Source: Labilithrix sp.
GTDB lineage: Bacteria; Myxococcota_A; Polyangia; Polyangiales; Polyangiaceae
Length of the DNA stretch: 36,277 bases
NCBI GenBank assembly: GCA_019637175.1
Contig: JAHBWD010000078.1
Coordinates: 1 to 36,277, forward strand
Reading direction: 5' to 3'
The notes beneath the pieces were generated by a model, which saw only the letters and a program-made list of their open reading frames with translations, was not told the origin of the DNA and ran no database searches. Positions 1-7,432 of this stretch are shown here, piece after piece. How positions within the stretch are numbered: position 1 is the stretch's first letter; every line of letters starts with the position of its first letter. Both the position numbers and the translations under genes were made by a program.

Positions 1-1725
1 GAGCTGGATCGGCAGCGAGAGATACGACTCGAGGAACGTCGGCTTGCGGAACGCGGTGGCGATCGAGCCGCGCACGGTCGATTGCTTCGACGGATGCACG
101 AGAATGGCGCCGCGCGGCGACTGCTGGAAGCGCTCGAGGTACGGCACCCAGTCGACGCGGTAGTCGGCGACGAGGGCGACGGCGGGCCCGAGCTTGAGCT
201 CGTCGTGGAGGAAGAGCGCGTAGTGGTGCTCGAAGCGGACCTGATCGAGGTACGTCCAGGCGACGTTCTTGTATCGATAGGCCGCGCCGACGCGGAGATC
301 GTTCGCGAGATCCTTCCCGAGCTCGAGCTTCGCCTTGTAGACCATCTCGGCGTCGAAGATGTTCTGCTCGGCGCGCGCGGGCAGGAGCGACTGGCCGACG
401 TAGTTGACGTTGAGCGCGCTGTCGGCGCGGAGGCGGTTCCAGAAGACGCGGACGTCGAAGTTGTCGGAGTTGAAGTACGACGTGACGTCGGTCGACACGA
501 ACTCGGGCAAGACGATGTCGTTGAGCGGCCCGATGCCGAGCACCTCGAGCGATCCCTGCGAGAGGCCGCCGCCGACGCCGAACACGCCCACCTTGCCGAG
601 CTGACGCGTGCCGCGCGCGTCGAGGCGGATGGTGCGTGCGCTCTCGACCTGATCGCCGACGCCGGTGCGCACGTCGGCGCGGCCGTTCGGCACCTCGCGC
701 GACCAGCGAGGGAGGTAGTCGTAGCCCGCGGCGAGGCGCCAGGCGAAGTCGGCGTCGCGCCCCGAGGCCCAGAGGCTCCCGTGCGTCGAGGCCTGCATGC
801 CGTAGCCGCCGGCGACGCCGTTCTTCCCCTCCCCCGGCTTCTTCGTGATGATGTTCACGACGCCGTTGAACGCGTCGGCGCCGTAGAGCGACGAGCCCGG
901 CCCGCGAACGACCTCGATGCGCTGGATGTCCTCGACGCCGATCGAGAACGCCTGCCAGATCGTCGCGCCGAGGAGATCGACGTACACGCTGCGCCCGTCG
1001 ACGAGGACGAGCGTCTTGTTCGCGAGGCGCTGGTTGAAGCCGCGGATCGAGACCTCGGTCTGCGCGCCGGTGACCTGCATGATGTCGATCCCCGCGAGCC
1101 TCCGGAGGAGCTCGGGGATCTTCGTGATGCCGGACAGACGAATGTCCTGCTCCGTGATGATCGACGTCGAGTTCGGCGCGTCGAGCGGGCTCTGCGTTCC
1201 CTTCGACGCGGTGACGATGCTCTCGGCGAAGACGTCTTCGGTGCGCGCCTGGCCGAGCTCCGCGGCGGGCGGCTTCTCGGGCGCGACCGGAGGCGAAGGC
1301 GTCGGCTTCTCCGGCGCGGGCTCGGTCGGTGTGGGCGCCGGCGCCGGCTTCTCCGCCTGCGCCGCCTCGCGCGCGGCCTGCTGCCTTCGAATGCGCGCCT
1401 CGAGGTTCTTCAGGATCTGCGAGGCCTCGTCCTTGTCGGGCGGGTTGCCTTCCAGGTACTTGCGAAAGTAGACGACGGCCTCTTCGAGATCTCCCGCCTC
1501 GGCGTACGCGCGGGCGATGTTGTAGAGCACGTTGGCGTGCGGGAGGATCTGGTACGCCGTCTTCAGCTCGACGATGCCCTCGTCGTATTTGCCGGCGGCG
1601 ATCGCGTCCATGCCCTTCTTGAAGTGGGCGCGGGCCTCCGTGCGCGCGTCGGCGAACGCAAAGGTGCTCGCGAAGAGGAGCGCCACGAACGTGGCAGCCG
1701 CGACGAGCCGGCGAGACACGGGCAC
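1..1725 (-). CDS. TonB-dependent receptor with N-terminal TPR domain (partial, 3' end outside window)
   Basis: Outer-membrane active transporter for an unidentified substrate, expected to be powered by TonB. It starts at a GTG at 1725 (a second in-frame GTG lies at 1719), 21 bp after the stop of the kinase gene, and is cut off by the left edge after about 575 residues. Residues 1-25 look like a signal peptide ending AFA. Residues about 30-110 form TPR-like helices (AYQILPHANVLYNIARAYAE). Residues 120-155 are a Pro/Ala/Glu linker. From about 165 a typical plug domain follows (TEDVFAESIVTASK, then LVLVDGRSVY, IEVVRGPGSSLYG and GVVNIITKKP). The rest looks like the start of the beta barrel. The TPR extension ahead of the plug is not part of the standard receptor. 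The plug motifs make the family secure; substrate is unknown. Confidence 0.93.
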   Translation of the reverse strand, partial: MPVSRRLVAAATFVALLFASTFAFADARTEARAHFKKGMDAIAAGKYDEGIVELKTAYQILPHANVLYNIARAYAEAGDLEEAVVYFRKYLEGNPPDKDEASQILKNLEARIRRQQAAREAAQAEKPAPAPTPTEPAPEKPTPSPPVAPEKPPAAELGQARTEDVFAESIVTASKGTQSPLDAPNSTSIITEQDIRLSGITKIPELLRRLAGIDIMQVTGAQTEVSIRGFNQRLANKTLVLVDGRSVYVDLLGATIWQAFSIGVEDIQRIEVVRGPGSSLYGADAFNGVVNIITKKPGEGKNGVAGGYGMQASTHGSLWASGRDADFAWRLAAGYDYLPRWSREVPNGRADVRTGVGDQVESARTIRLDARGTRQLGKVGVFGVGGGLSQGSLEVLGIGPLNDIVLPEFVSTDVTSYFNSDNFDVRVFWNRLRADSALNVNYVGQSLLPARAEQNIFDAEMVYKAKLELGKDLANDLRVGAAYRYKNVAWTYLDQVRFEHHYALFLHDELKLGPAVALVADYRVDWVPYLERFQQSPRGAILVHPSKQSTVRGSIATAFRKPTFLESYLSLPIQL

Positions 1726-1746
1726 GAGCTTACCCGAAGCGTGACG

Positions 1747-3390
1747 TCAGTACGGGATGTCCTTGAAGCCGTTCGGCGTCGCGGGCGCTTCGCCGGTCGG
1801 CTTGGGCTGCGCCGGCGGGCGGCCGCCCGTCACGGGGACGGCCGCGCCGCGGACCGCGGTGAGCTTCACGTGCACCGGCGGATCGTGCGCCTTCATCGTC
1901 TTCGTCTCGGGCTTGAACCCGGCCTTCGAGAAGACGAGCTTGTGCGTCTTGCCCGGATCGGCGGCCTCGCCCTTGAAGGTCACGTCGCACGGGGTCGCGG
2001 CGCAGAGCTCGCTCGCGTCTTCGCGCACGCTCGCGCCCGGCGGATCGCTCGTGAGCTTCACGGTCGCCGTGGGGGGCCCGGCGGTCGCCGTCGTGGTCGT
2101 GGTCGCGGCTGCCGCGCTGGGCGCAGGGAGCGGCTCGGCGACCGGAACGACGGCGCTCGCGGGCGTGACCGTGAGCGTCGAGCCGCCGCCCGACGTCACG
2201 CGGAACGCGACCATCCCGAGCACGCCGCCGAGCACCGCCGCGACGAGGACGCCGAGGCCGATCCACGCCTTCGATCGCGGCGCGGGCGCGGGACCGTAGA
2301 TGCCCTGGCTGTCGAGCAGGCCGATCTCGCCCGAGTCCGGGCGGAGCACGCCCATCGGCGTGTGCGAAGCGCTCGAGTTGGCCGCGGGCGCCGGCGCGCT
2401 CGCGCGCACGGGCGGCGGCGGGCTCGTCGGCAGCGGCTGATAGGCGCCGCTGATGTTCACCGCCGCGAGCTGGCCCGTCATCGAGACGTTGTGCGCGCGT
2501 TTGATCGCCTGGAGCACCTCGTCCATCGTTCCCCAGCGCTCTTGGGGATCTTTGGCGATGCAGCGCATCACGAGCTCCTCGAACGCCGGCGAGCACACGA
2601 GGTTCGGGTTCACCTCACGCATCGCGGGCGGCGGCTCGCCGACGTGCGCCATCAGGATGTTCACGCTCGTGGGCCGCTCGAACGGCACCTTCCCCGTGAG
2701 CATCTCGTACATCATGATGCCGAGCGAATAGACGTCGGTGCGCGCGTCGACGTGGCCGCCCTGGATCTGCTCGGGCGCCATGTACTTCGGCGAGCCCATG
2801 AAAAGGCCGGTCTGCGTGAGCTGCTCCTCGGGGCGCTCGGTGAGGTGCTTGACGAGACCGAAGTCGAGCACCTTCACGAAGTCTTCGTCGTCGCCGTGGC
2901 GCGTGAGGAAGATGTTCGCCGGCTTGAGATCGCGATGGATCACCTCGAGCGCGTGCGCCTCGCGGAGCGCGCGGCAGATCTGCTGGGCGATGCGGCCGAC
3001 GCGCTCCTCGTGGAACGTCTTGGCCTCGCGGAGCGCGTGGTGGAGCGTCTGCCCCTCCAGGTACTCCATCGCCATGTAGTAGACGTCGTCGTCGGTCTTG
3101 CCATAGTCGAAGATGGTGACCGAGTTCGGGTGCGAGATCTGCGAGGTGATGCTCGCCTCGCGGAAGAAGCGCCGGTGGAACTCGGGATCGGCGTCGCCGT
3201 TGTAGTTCGGGTTGAGGATCTTGACCGCGCAGAGGCGCCCGAGGGGCGACTGCTCCGCGCGGTAGACCTTGCCCATGCCGCCGCGGGCGATGAGGTCGGT
3301 GATCCGGAACCGGTCGGCGATGACGCGACCGATCAGCGGGTCCGGCTGGCCCCCTGATTTCGCCTGCGTCGCGGCCGCACCATCAGACAT
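1747..3390 (-). CDS. Membrane-anchored Ser/Thr protein kinase with C-terminal PEGA-like domain
   Basis: Eukaryotic-type (Hanks) Ser/Thr kinase of 547 residues. The kinase domain spans about residues 28-300: glycine loop GGMGKVY near 37-43, ATP-anchoring Lys57 in AVKIL, catalytic HRDLKPAN with Asp154, DFG at 177-179, and activation/APE region MGSPKYMAPEQ near 199-208. All key catalytic residues are present, so it should be active. A Pro/Ala linker leads to one membrane helix at about 375-396. The outside part is Thr/Pro-rich and ends in a PEGA-like beta domain (about 441-500, with ASVREDASELCAATPCDVTF), a type of fold often linked to surface polysaccharide or cell-wall contact. ATG at 3390 has a GGAG upstream. 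The TonB receptor follows after 21 bp, so the two are probably cotranscribed. Kinase call secure, PEGA call moderate. Confidence 0.95.
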   Translation of the reverse strand: MSDGAAATQAKSGGQPDPLIGRVIADRFRITDLIARGGMGKVYRAEQSPLGRLCAVKILNPNYNGDADPEFHRRFFREASITSQISHPNSVTIFDYGKTDDDVYYMAMEYLEGQTLHHALREAKTFHEERVGRIAQQICRALREAHALEVIHRDLKPANIFLTRHGDDEDFVKVLDFGLVKHLTERPEEQLTQTGLFMGSPKYMAPEQIQGGHVDARTDVYSLGIMMYEMLTGKVPFERPTSVNILMAHVGEPPPAMREVNPNLVCSPAFEELVMRCIAKDPQERWGTMDEVLQAIKRAHNVSMTGQLAAVNISGAYQPLPTSPPPPVRASAPAPAANSSASHTPMGVLRPDSGEIGLLDSQGIYGPAPAPRSKAWIGLGVLVAAVLGGVLGMVAFRVTSGGGSTLTVTPASAVVPVAEPLPAPSAAAATTTTTATAGPPTATVKLTSDPPGASVREDASELCAATPCDVTFKGEAADPGKTHKLVFSKAGFKPETKTMKAHDPPVHVKLTAVRGAAVPVTGGRPPAQPKPTGEAPATPNGFKDIPY

Positions 3391-3424
3391 TCGAGAGAGC
3401 TCCAGATCGGCAGCAAGTCACGGA

Positions 3425-3477
3425 AAAATAGAGATTCCCGCTCGGTGAAGTGTGCCCGCCGGAGCGGATGGAGTCAA
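3425..3477 (-). promoter_or_regulatory. Possible promoter for the kinase/TonB-receptor unit
   Basis: On the minus strand TTGACT (3477-3472) is followed after 17 bp by CACACT (3454-3449), a good -35 with a poor -10. A better AT-rich hexamer, TATTTT, lies at 3430-3425 but lacks a matching -35. This stretch is the most AT-rich part of the 245-bp divergent gap 3391-3635, which otherwise shows nothing recognisable. Weak evidence only. Confidence 0.2.
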
Positions 3478-3635
3478 CGAACCCTAGGGATTCAACAGTG
3501 TGGGAGATACCGCGGAGACGCGCGCACGCTCGTACGTCCGGCCGAGCTTGCTTCTCCCTCGATCTGCGTCCCAATTTCCGGGGAATTTTCTGGGGTTTTC
3601 CTCGGCCGGGTTCTTCGGCTACCGTCCCCGTCGCC

Positions 3636-4433
3636 ATGCGAACCTTTGCCCGCCTCTTCCTGGCCCTGGCCTGCCTCGCGCTCCTGACGACGTTCGCGCT
3701 CGACGCGAAGGCGGTCGGCACCTTCAAGTTGAAGAGCACCGAGGCCACCGAGGTCTCCGGCGCCTGGCACATCTACGTCACCATCGAGCTGCCGAAGGCG
3801 CCGCTGACGGCGCACCAGTCGATGAAGTTCTTGTTCACCAAGACGATGGCGTACGAGCGCTCCCTCATCGACGGCCACAACGATCCGGTGGTCAACCGGC
3901 AGGCGCTCCAGAACCAGACGCCGAGCGTCGAGAGCCTCGACGTCGACTTCGCCGATCCGAGCGGCAAGATCTTCAAGGGCACGCGCTTCGACTTCGGCCT
4001 CACGCGCACGCGCGGCTACGAGGCGGGCGAGTACAAGGTCGAGGTGCGTACCTCCGACGGCACGACGATCGGCGCGGCCCAGAACCTGATCCTCAAGGGC
4101 GACAACCCCGTCGTCGATCGCCGCGCGATCGCGTTCAACGCGAAGGATCCCGGCGTGAAGAAGGTCGAGGCCTACGACGGCGGCGCGAAGGTCGCGCAGA
4201 ACGACGAGCCGTCGGCCGCCGCGACCAACATGGGCGAGGTGACGCCGACGGGCGTCGCGCAGCCGTTCATCCCGAAGGAAGGCTTCGAGAAGGTCCCCGA
4301 AGAGGAGATCAAGACGCGGCCCGGCGGCTGCGGCTGCATGGTCCCCGACGCCGCGAGCGCCGGGGTGCTCGCCTGGCTCGCGCCGCTCGCCGGCCTCGGC
4401 GTCCTCGTCCGCCGCCGTCGCGCGCGCGGCTGA
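3636..4433 (+). CDS. Secreted protein with MYXO-CTERM-like C-terminal sorting tail
   Basis: Protein of 265 residues starting at ATG 3636. The reading frame is open further upstream, but this ATG directly precedes a clear signal peptide (MRTFARLFLALACLALLTTF, cleavage near DAKA-VG). The body is predicted beta-rich (for example SGAWHIYVTIELPK and GEYKVEVRTSDG) and resembles no enzyme I know. The last 35 residues have the tripartite layout of the MYXO-CTERM sorting signal: a Gly/Cys motif (GGCGCM), a hydrophobic helix (VLAWLAPLAGLGVLV) and an Arg cluster (RRRRARG). In myxobacteria such tails are known substrates of myxosortase-type processing at the cysteine, leading to surface display. The stop codon overlaps the start of holA (TGATG), so the genes are translationally coupled, although their functions look unrelated. 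Confidence 0.85.
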   Translation: MRTFARLFLALACLALLTTFALDAKAVGTFKLKSTEATEVSGAWHIYVTIELPKAPLTAHQSMKFLFTKTMAYERSLIDGHNDPVVNRQALQNQTPSVESLDVDFADPSGKIFKGTRFDFGLTRTRGYEAGEYKVEVRTSDGTTIGAAQNLILKGDNPVVDRRAIAFNAKDPGVKKVEAYDGGAKVAQNDEPSAAATNMGEVTPTGVAQPFIPKEGFEKVPEEEIKTRPGGCGCMVPDAASAGVLAWLAPLAGLGVLVRRRRARG

Positions 4434-5470
4434 TGACGCCTGACCAAGCGCTCGAGAAGGTCGAGCGCGGCGATCTCCTGCCCGTCTGGCTGATCGTCGG
4501 CGAGGAGCGCCTGCTGCGCGATCAGGTCGTCGCCGCGATCACCAGGGCGGCGCTCGCCGGCGGCTTGCCCGATTTCAATCACGACAAGTTCACCGCCGGC
4601 GAGACCGACGTCGACAAGATCATCGGGGCGACGAAGACGGTCCCGATGATGGCGAAGAAGCGCGTCGTCTTCGTCCGCGGCCTCGAGCGCTGGGACACGA
4701 GCGCCGCCGAGAGCAGCGAAGAAGGCAAGTCGCTGCCGCCCCTCGATCGCCTCGCCGAGTACGCGAAGGCGCCGATCGACTCGACCTGCGTGATCCTGGT
4801 CGCGCAGAAGCTCGACGGCCGCCGCAAGCTCGTCGCCGCGGCGAAGAAGCAAGGCTTCGTCGTCGACTGCGCGCAGGTGGAGGGCCGAAAGCTCCCGGGC
4901 TGGATCCGCGACCGCGCGAAGCACAAGGGTCACGCGATCGAGCCCGACGTCGCCGAGCTCATCGCCGAGATCGCGGGTCCGGATCTGTCGTACCTCGACG
5001 ACGTGCTCGAGCGCCTCTCGCTCTACGTCGGCAAGGGCGCGCCGATCACCGAAGACGCCGTGGCGGTGAACGTCACGCGCGTGCGCCTCGCCGACACGTG
5101 GAAGCTCGTCGACGCGGCGAGCACGAAGGATCTCGGGCGCGTGCTCGCGCTCTTCGCCGACGTCTACGATCCGCGCGATCGCGGCCTGCCGCTCGTCGGG
5201 GCGATCGCCTGGTCGCTCCGGCAGCTGCTCAAGCTCCAGGCCGCGCTCGGCAACGGCGCGAGCCTCGACGAAGCCGCGCGCCGCGCGGGCATCTACCCCG
5301 CGTTCCGCGCGCGCGAGCACGCGCAGAAGCTGAAGGCGTTCCGCCCGCGCGAGCTCGAACGCTGGCTCGTCGTCGTTCAGGAGACCGACTTCGCCCTCAA
5401 GAGCTCCCGCCGCCCCGCCGACGCGATCCTCGAGGAGATGTTCACGCGCCTCTGCAAGCGCGCCGCGTGA
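4433..5470 (+). CDS. holA: DNA polymerase III subunit delta
   Basis: Clamp-loader subunit that opens the beta sliding clamp during replication. The 345-residue length is typical. The ATG at 4433 overlaps the stop of the upstream gene (TGATG). The N-terminal part contains the family pattern of an AAA+-like domain without a Walker A motif (LPVWLIVGEERLLRDQVV, then FNHDKFTAGE and VPMMAKKRVVFVRGLERW). The middle has the lid helices (AELIAEIAGPDLSYLDDVLERL). The C-terminal helical collar domain includes GAIAWSLRQLLKLQAAL and ends ALKSSRRPADAILEEMFTRLC, the conserved HolA tail. It is essential in bacteria generally. A palindromic CG-rich spacer follows and may end the transcript. Confidence 0.95.
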   Translation: MTPDQALEKVERGDLLPVWLIVGEERLLRDQVVAAITRAALAGGLPDFNHDKFTAGETDVDKIIGATKTVPMMAKKRVVFVRGLERWDTSAAESSEEGKSLPPLDRLAEYAKAPIDSTCVILVAQKLDGRRKLVAAAKKQGFVVDCAQVEGRKLPGWIRDRAKHKGHAIEPDVAELIAEIAGPDLSYLDDVLERLSLYVGKGAPITEDAVAVNVTRVRLADTWKLVDAASTKDLGRVLALFADVYDPRDRGLPLVGAIAWSLRQLLKLQAALGNGASLDEAARRAGIYPAFRAREHAQKLKAFRPRELERWLVVVQETDFALKSSRRPADAILEEMFTRLCKRAA

Positions 5471-5499
5471 TCGCTCCTTCACGAGGCTCGCTCGGCGCG

Positions 5500-5552
5500 C
5501 GTCGTGGCGCGCGCGCGCGACGACGGCCTGCGCGCGCGCGCGACGCGCGCGG
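5500..5552. repeat. Alternating CG tracts with inverted repeat after holA
   Basis: Two runs of strictly alternating G and C (5507-5519 and 5530-5542) and a shorter one (5544-5551) lie in the 153-bp gap after holA. CGTCGT at 5500-5505 pairs with ACGACG at 5520-5525, and the enclosed tract can fold back further (5507-5510 with 5515-5518), giving a hairpin without a T-run. It could act as a terminator or pause signal, and alternating CG of this kind can adopt Z-DNA. The sequence is seen directly; the roles are inference. Confidence 0.5.
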
Positions 5553-5623
5553 CGAAAGCGCCTGAAATACAGCACGCTCATCGCTGCGCGCGGACGGCAT
5601 CACGTTTGCTCCTCCACCGTTCC

Positions 5624-5983
5624 ATGAAAACCACGCTCATCGTCGCCGCGCTGCTCGCCACCTCCACGTTCGCTTGCGCGGCATCCTCCGACGGGCCGGA
5701 CGAGTCCGAGGTCGCCGTCGAGACGTCGGGCGCGAGCCCGCAGATGATCAACCAAGGCAAGTGCACGCCGGCGCAGCTCGCCATGGGCGCGTGGGAGGTC
5801 GACGGGATCTGCTTCAGCGGCGGCGGCGCGGGCGGTGGCGGCGGCAGCACCGGCGCGTGCTTCGCGAAGTGCGATTCGGCCTCCAGCAAGTGCGAGGCGC
5901 AATGCGAGGCGCGCGGAGGCGCCACGGCGTGCTTCGCGAGCTGCTATCGCCAGGAGAGCCTCTGCTACGCGAAATGCCGCTGA
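5624..5983 (+). CDS. Small secreted protein with repeated CX3C motifs
   Basis: Protein of 119 residues starting at ATG 5624, chosen because a signal peptide follows at once (MKTTLIVAALLATSTFACAA). Cys18 sits in a lipobox-like TFAC, so it may be a lipoprotein or simply be cleaved nearby. After an acidic segment and a Gly-rich linker (SGGGAGGGGGSTG), the C-terminal 40 residues contain eight cysteines in a regular pattern: CX3C-X6-CX3C, eight residues, then CX3C-X6-CX3C again. The i/i+4 spacing fits two helical hairpins each held by two disulfides. I do not recognise the family. Context gives no function: holA is upstream on the same strand across a 153-bp spacer, and the carbonic anhydrase is convergent, with its stop 12 bp away. 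Confidence 0.8.
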   Translation: MKTTLIVAALLATSTFACAASSDGPDESEVAVETSGASPQMINQGKCTPAQLAMGAWEVDGICFSGGGAGGGGGSTGACFAKCDSASSKCEAQCEARGGATACFASCYRQESLCYAKCR

Positions 5984-5995
5984 TCGACGACGAGC

Positions 5996-6616
5996 TCAGC
6001 CCTCGAAGAAGTCGACCACGCCGCTCGCGAGCGCGTACTCGGCGCCTACGACGAGGAGCTTGCCCGACGCGACGTGCTCGGAGAGCACGGGCGATCGCTG
6101 GCAGAGCTGATCCATCGACGCGCGCACGTTCGCCCTCGTCGCGCGCGCGACGAGGGTCGCACGATCGCTCTCGACCGCGAGCAGCGGCTCGACCGCGGGG
6201 CGGATGCGCTGGACGATGTCGAGCAGGTTCGCCGACGCGCCCTCGACCGGGCCGCGCAGGAGCGCGTCGAGCGTCGCGTTGACCGCGCCGCAGGCCGTGT
6301 GACCCATGACGACCACGAGCCCGACGCCGAACGTCTGCACTGCGAACTCGACGCTGCCGACGAGCGAGGGCGCGACGACGTTGCCCGCCACGCGGACGAC
6401 GAAGAGATCGCCGAGGCCCTGATCGAAGAGCATCTCGGACGGCGCGCGCGAGTCGGAGCACGAGAGCACCACGGCGAAGGGCGCCTGACCGCGGGCGAGG
6501 GCCTCGCGCCGCGAGGCGGCGTTGAGGCTCTCGTCGCTGTGCTCACCCGCCACCCATCGCTTGTTTCCGTCCTTGAGGCGCTGGAGGGCGTCGTGGCAGG
6601 AGATCGGCGCCGTCAT
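5996..6616 (-). CDS. Beta-class carbonic anhydrase
   Basis: Zinc enzyme interconverting CO2 and bicarbonate; 206 residues, typical for the class. The zinc and catalytic-dyad residues are visible: Cys53, Asp55 and Arg57 in CSDSR, and His106 and Cys109 in GHTACGAV. GNVV at 79-81 and the N-terminal LKDGNKRWVAGE are also typical. No signal peptide is seen, so it should be cytoplasmic. The ATG at 6616 overlaps the stop of the upstream DUF1275 membrane-protein gene (TGATG), implying cotranscription and translational coupling. The pair diverges from a NhaR-like regulator, which suggests an ion- or pH-related role, but that link is inference. Confidence 0.95.
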   Translation of the reverse strand: MTAPISCHDALQRLKDGNKRWVAGEHSDESLNAASRREALARGQAPFAVVLSCSDSRAPSEMLFDQGLGDLFVVRVAGNVVAPSLVGSVEFAVQTFGVGLVVVMGHTACGAVNATLDALLRGPVEGASANLLDIVQRIRPAVEPLLAVESDRATLVARATRANVRASMDQLCQRSPVLSEHVASGKLLVVGAEYALASGVVDFFEG

Positions 6617-7347
6617 CAGGCCGTCGCCTCGTCGGTGCCCTCGCCCTCGCGCTTCGGCATGAAGCTGCGCGCGGTCGCGAGGAGGCCCGTGACGGCCGGA
6701 ATCGTGAAGGCGAGGAAGCCGAGGCGGCTACCGATGAGCGTCATCGCGACGGCGCCGGTGACGAACGCGACGAGCTTCGTCGTGCGGAGGAGGATCGAGC
6801 GCTTGGCCTCGTCGCGCTCCTTGCCGTCGCCCGAAGCGAGGACCGCGAGCGCGATGGCGAGATCGGTCGCCGGGCCCGTCATGTGCGTCGTGCGCACCGC
6901 CATCGCCGTGCTCGCGGCGACGGCCGCGTTCTGCATGCCCATCGCGAAGCTCAGGATCGCGAGGAGCGCGAAGTCGTGCGCCGTCTCGACCGTGCCGCCG
7001 AAGACGCCGAAGAGGCCCGCGTGACCGGCGAGCGCGACCCCGACGAGCGTGAGCGACACGAGCGTGAGCGGCAGCCAGTAGGCCGGCTTCTGCGCGCCGA
7101 CCTTGCGCGCGAGGAGGATCGCGCTCGCCGCGCCGGCGATGAACGCCACGAGCACGAGCAGGTAATCGAGGGCCAGGAAGTCGCCGGCGTCGACGCCGAT
7201 GCGCGTGACCGTGCCGGTGACGTGCGCGACGAAGCGCTGGCACGCGAGGAGCGCACCGGCGTTGACCGCGCCGGCGGAGAAAGCGAGGAGCGCCCAGCTG
7301 CCGAGGTGGCGGAGCGAGGTCACTTCGTGAGGGCGATAGACAACCAC
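6616..7347 (-). CDS. DUF1275 (YoaK-family) integral membrane protein
   Basis: Membrane protein of about 243 residues with around six hydrophobic helices (for example WALLAFSAGAVNAGALLAC, YLLVLVAFIAGAASAILLA, YWLPLTLVSLTLVGVAL and FALLAILSFAMGMQNAAVA). AFSAGAVNAGALL, VAHVTGTVTRIGVD and MGMQNAA match the DUF1275 pattern. Its biochemical role is not established. The frame extends to an ATG at 7446, but that would overlap the divergent regulator and cross its operator. GTG 7347 or GTG 7323 are more likely starts. A promoter-like pair (TTGTCG, 16 bp, TATCTT at 7381-7354) would place the transcript start almost at 7347, making that start leaderless; with 7323 there is a leader of about 25 nt but no clear ribosome site. 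Coupled to the carbonic anhydrase gene by TGATG. Confidence 0.88.
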   Translation of the reverse strand: MVVYRPHEVTSLRHLGSWALLAFSAGAVNAGALLACQRFVAHVTGTVTRIGVDAGDFLALDYLLVLVAFIAGAASAILLARKVGAQKPAYWLPLTLVSLTLVGVALAGHAGLFGVFGGTVETAHDFALLAILSFAMGMQNAAVAASTAMAVRTTHMTGPATDLAIALAVLASGDGKERDEAKRSILLRTTKLVAFVTGAVAMTLIGSRLGFLAFTIPAVTGLLATARSFMPKREGEGTDEATA

Positions 7348-7353
7348 CTGGTC

Positions 7354-7381
7354 AAGATAGGCCGCCGGTACAGTTCGACAA
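7354..7381 (-). promoter_or_regulatory. Promoter candidate for DUF1275/carbonic anhydrase operon
   Basis: Minus-strand TTGTCG (7381-7376), a 16-bp spacer, then TATCTT (7359-7354). Both hexamers match sigma-70 consensus at four positions or so, and they lie in an unusually AT-rich divergent gap. The LysR operator candidate at 7404-7418 is just upstream of the -35, a normal place for activator binding. Confidence 0.45.
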
Positions 7382-7403
7382 TGAGGAAGTTTCAGCTTAT
7401 TAA

Positions 7404-7418
7404 TTCGAAAAACTCGAA
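7404..7418. promoter_or_regulatory. LysR-type operator candidate (T-N11-A palindrome)
   Basis: Perfect inverted repeat TTCGA-N5-TCGAA, containing the LysR-family signature T-N11-A (T at 7405, A at 7417). It lies 14 bp before the GTG start of the LysR gene and about 23 bp upstream of the -35 candidate of the divergent operon. This is the usual arrangement for a regulator that represses itself and activates its divergent neighbour. Regulation is inferred from position and symmetry. Confidence 0.6.
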
Positions 7419-7432
7419 GTAAGTGTCTCGTC

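Noticed and set aside
82..3357. Plus-strand open frame of 1091 codons
   Set aside because: It is antisense to the TonB receptor and the kinase, is extremely rich in Arg, Asp, Glu and Val, and has no domain. High third-position GC opens such shadow frames.
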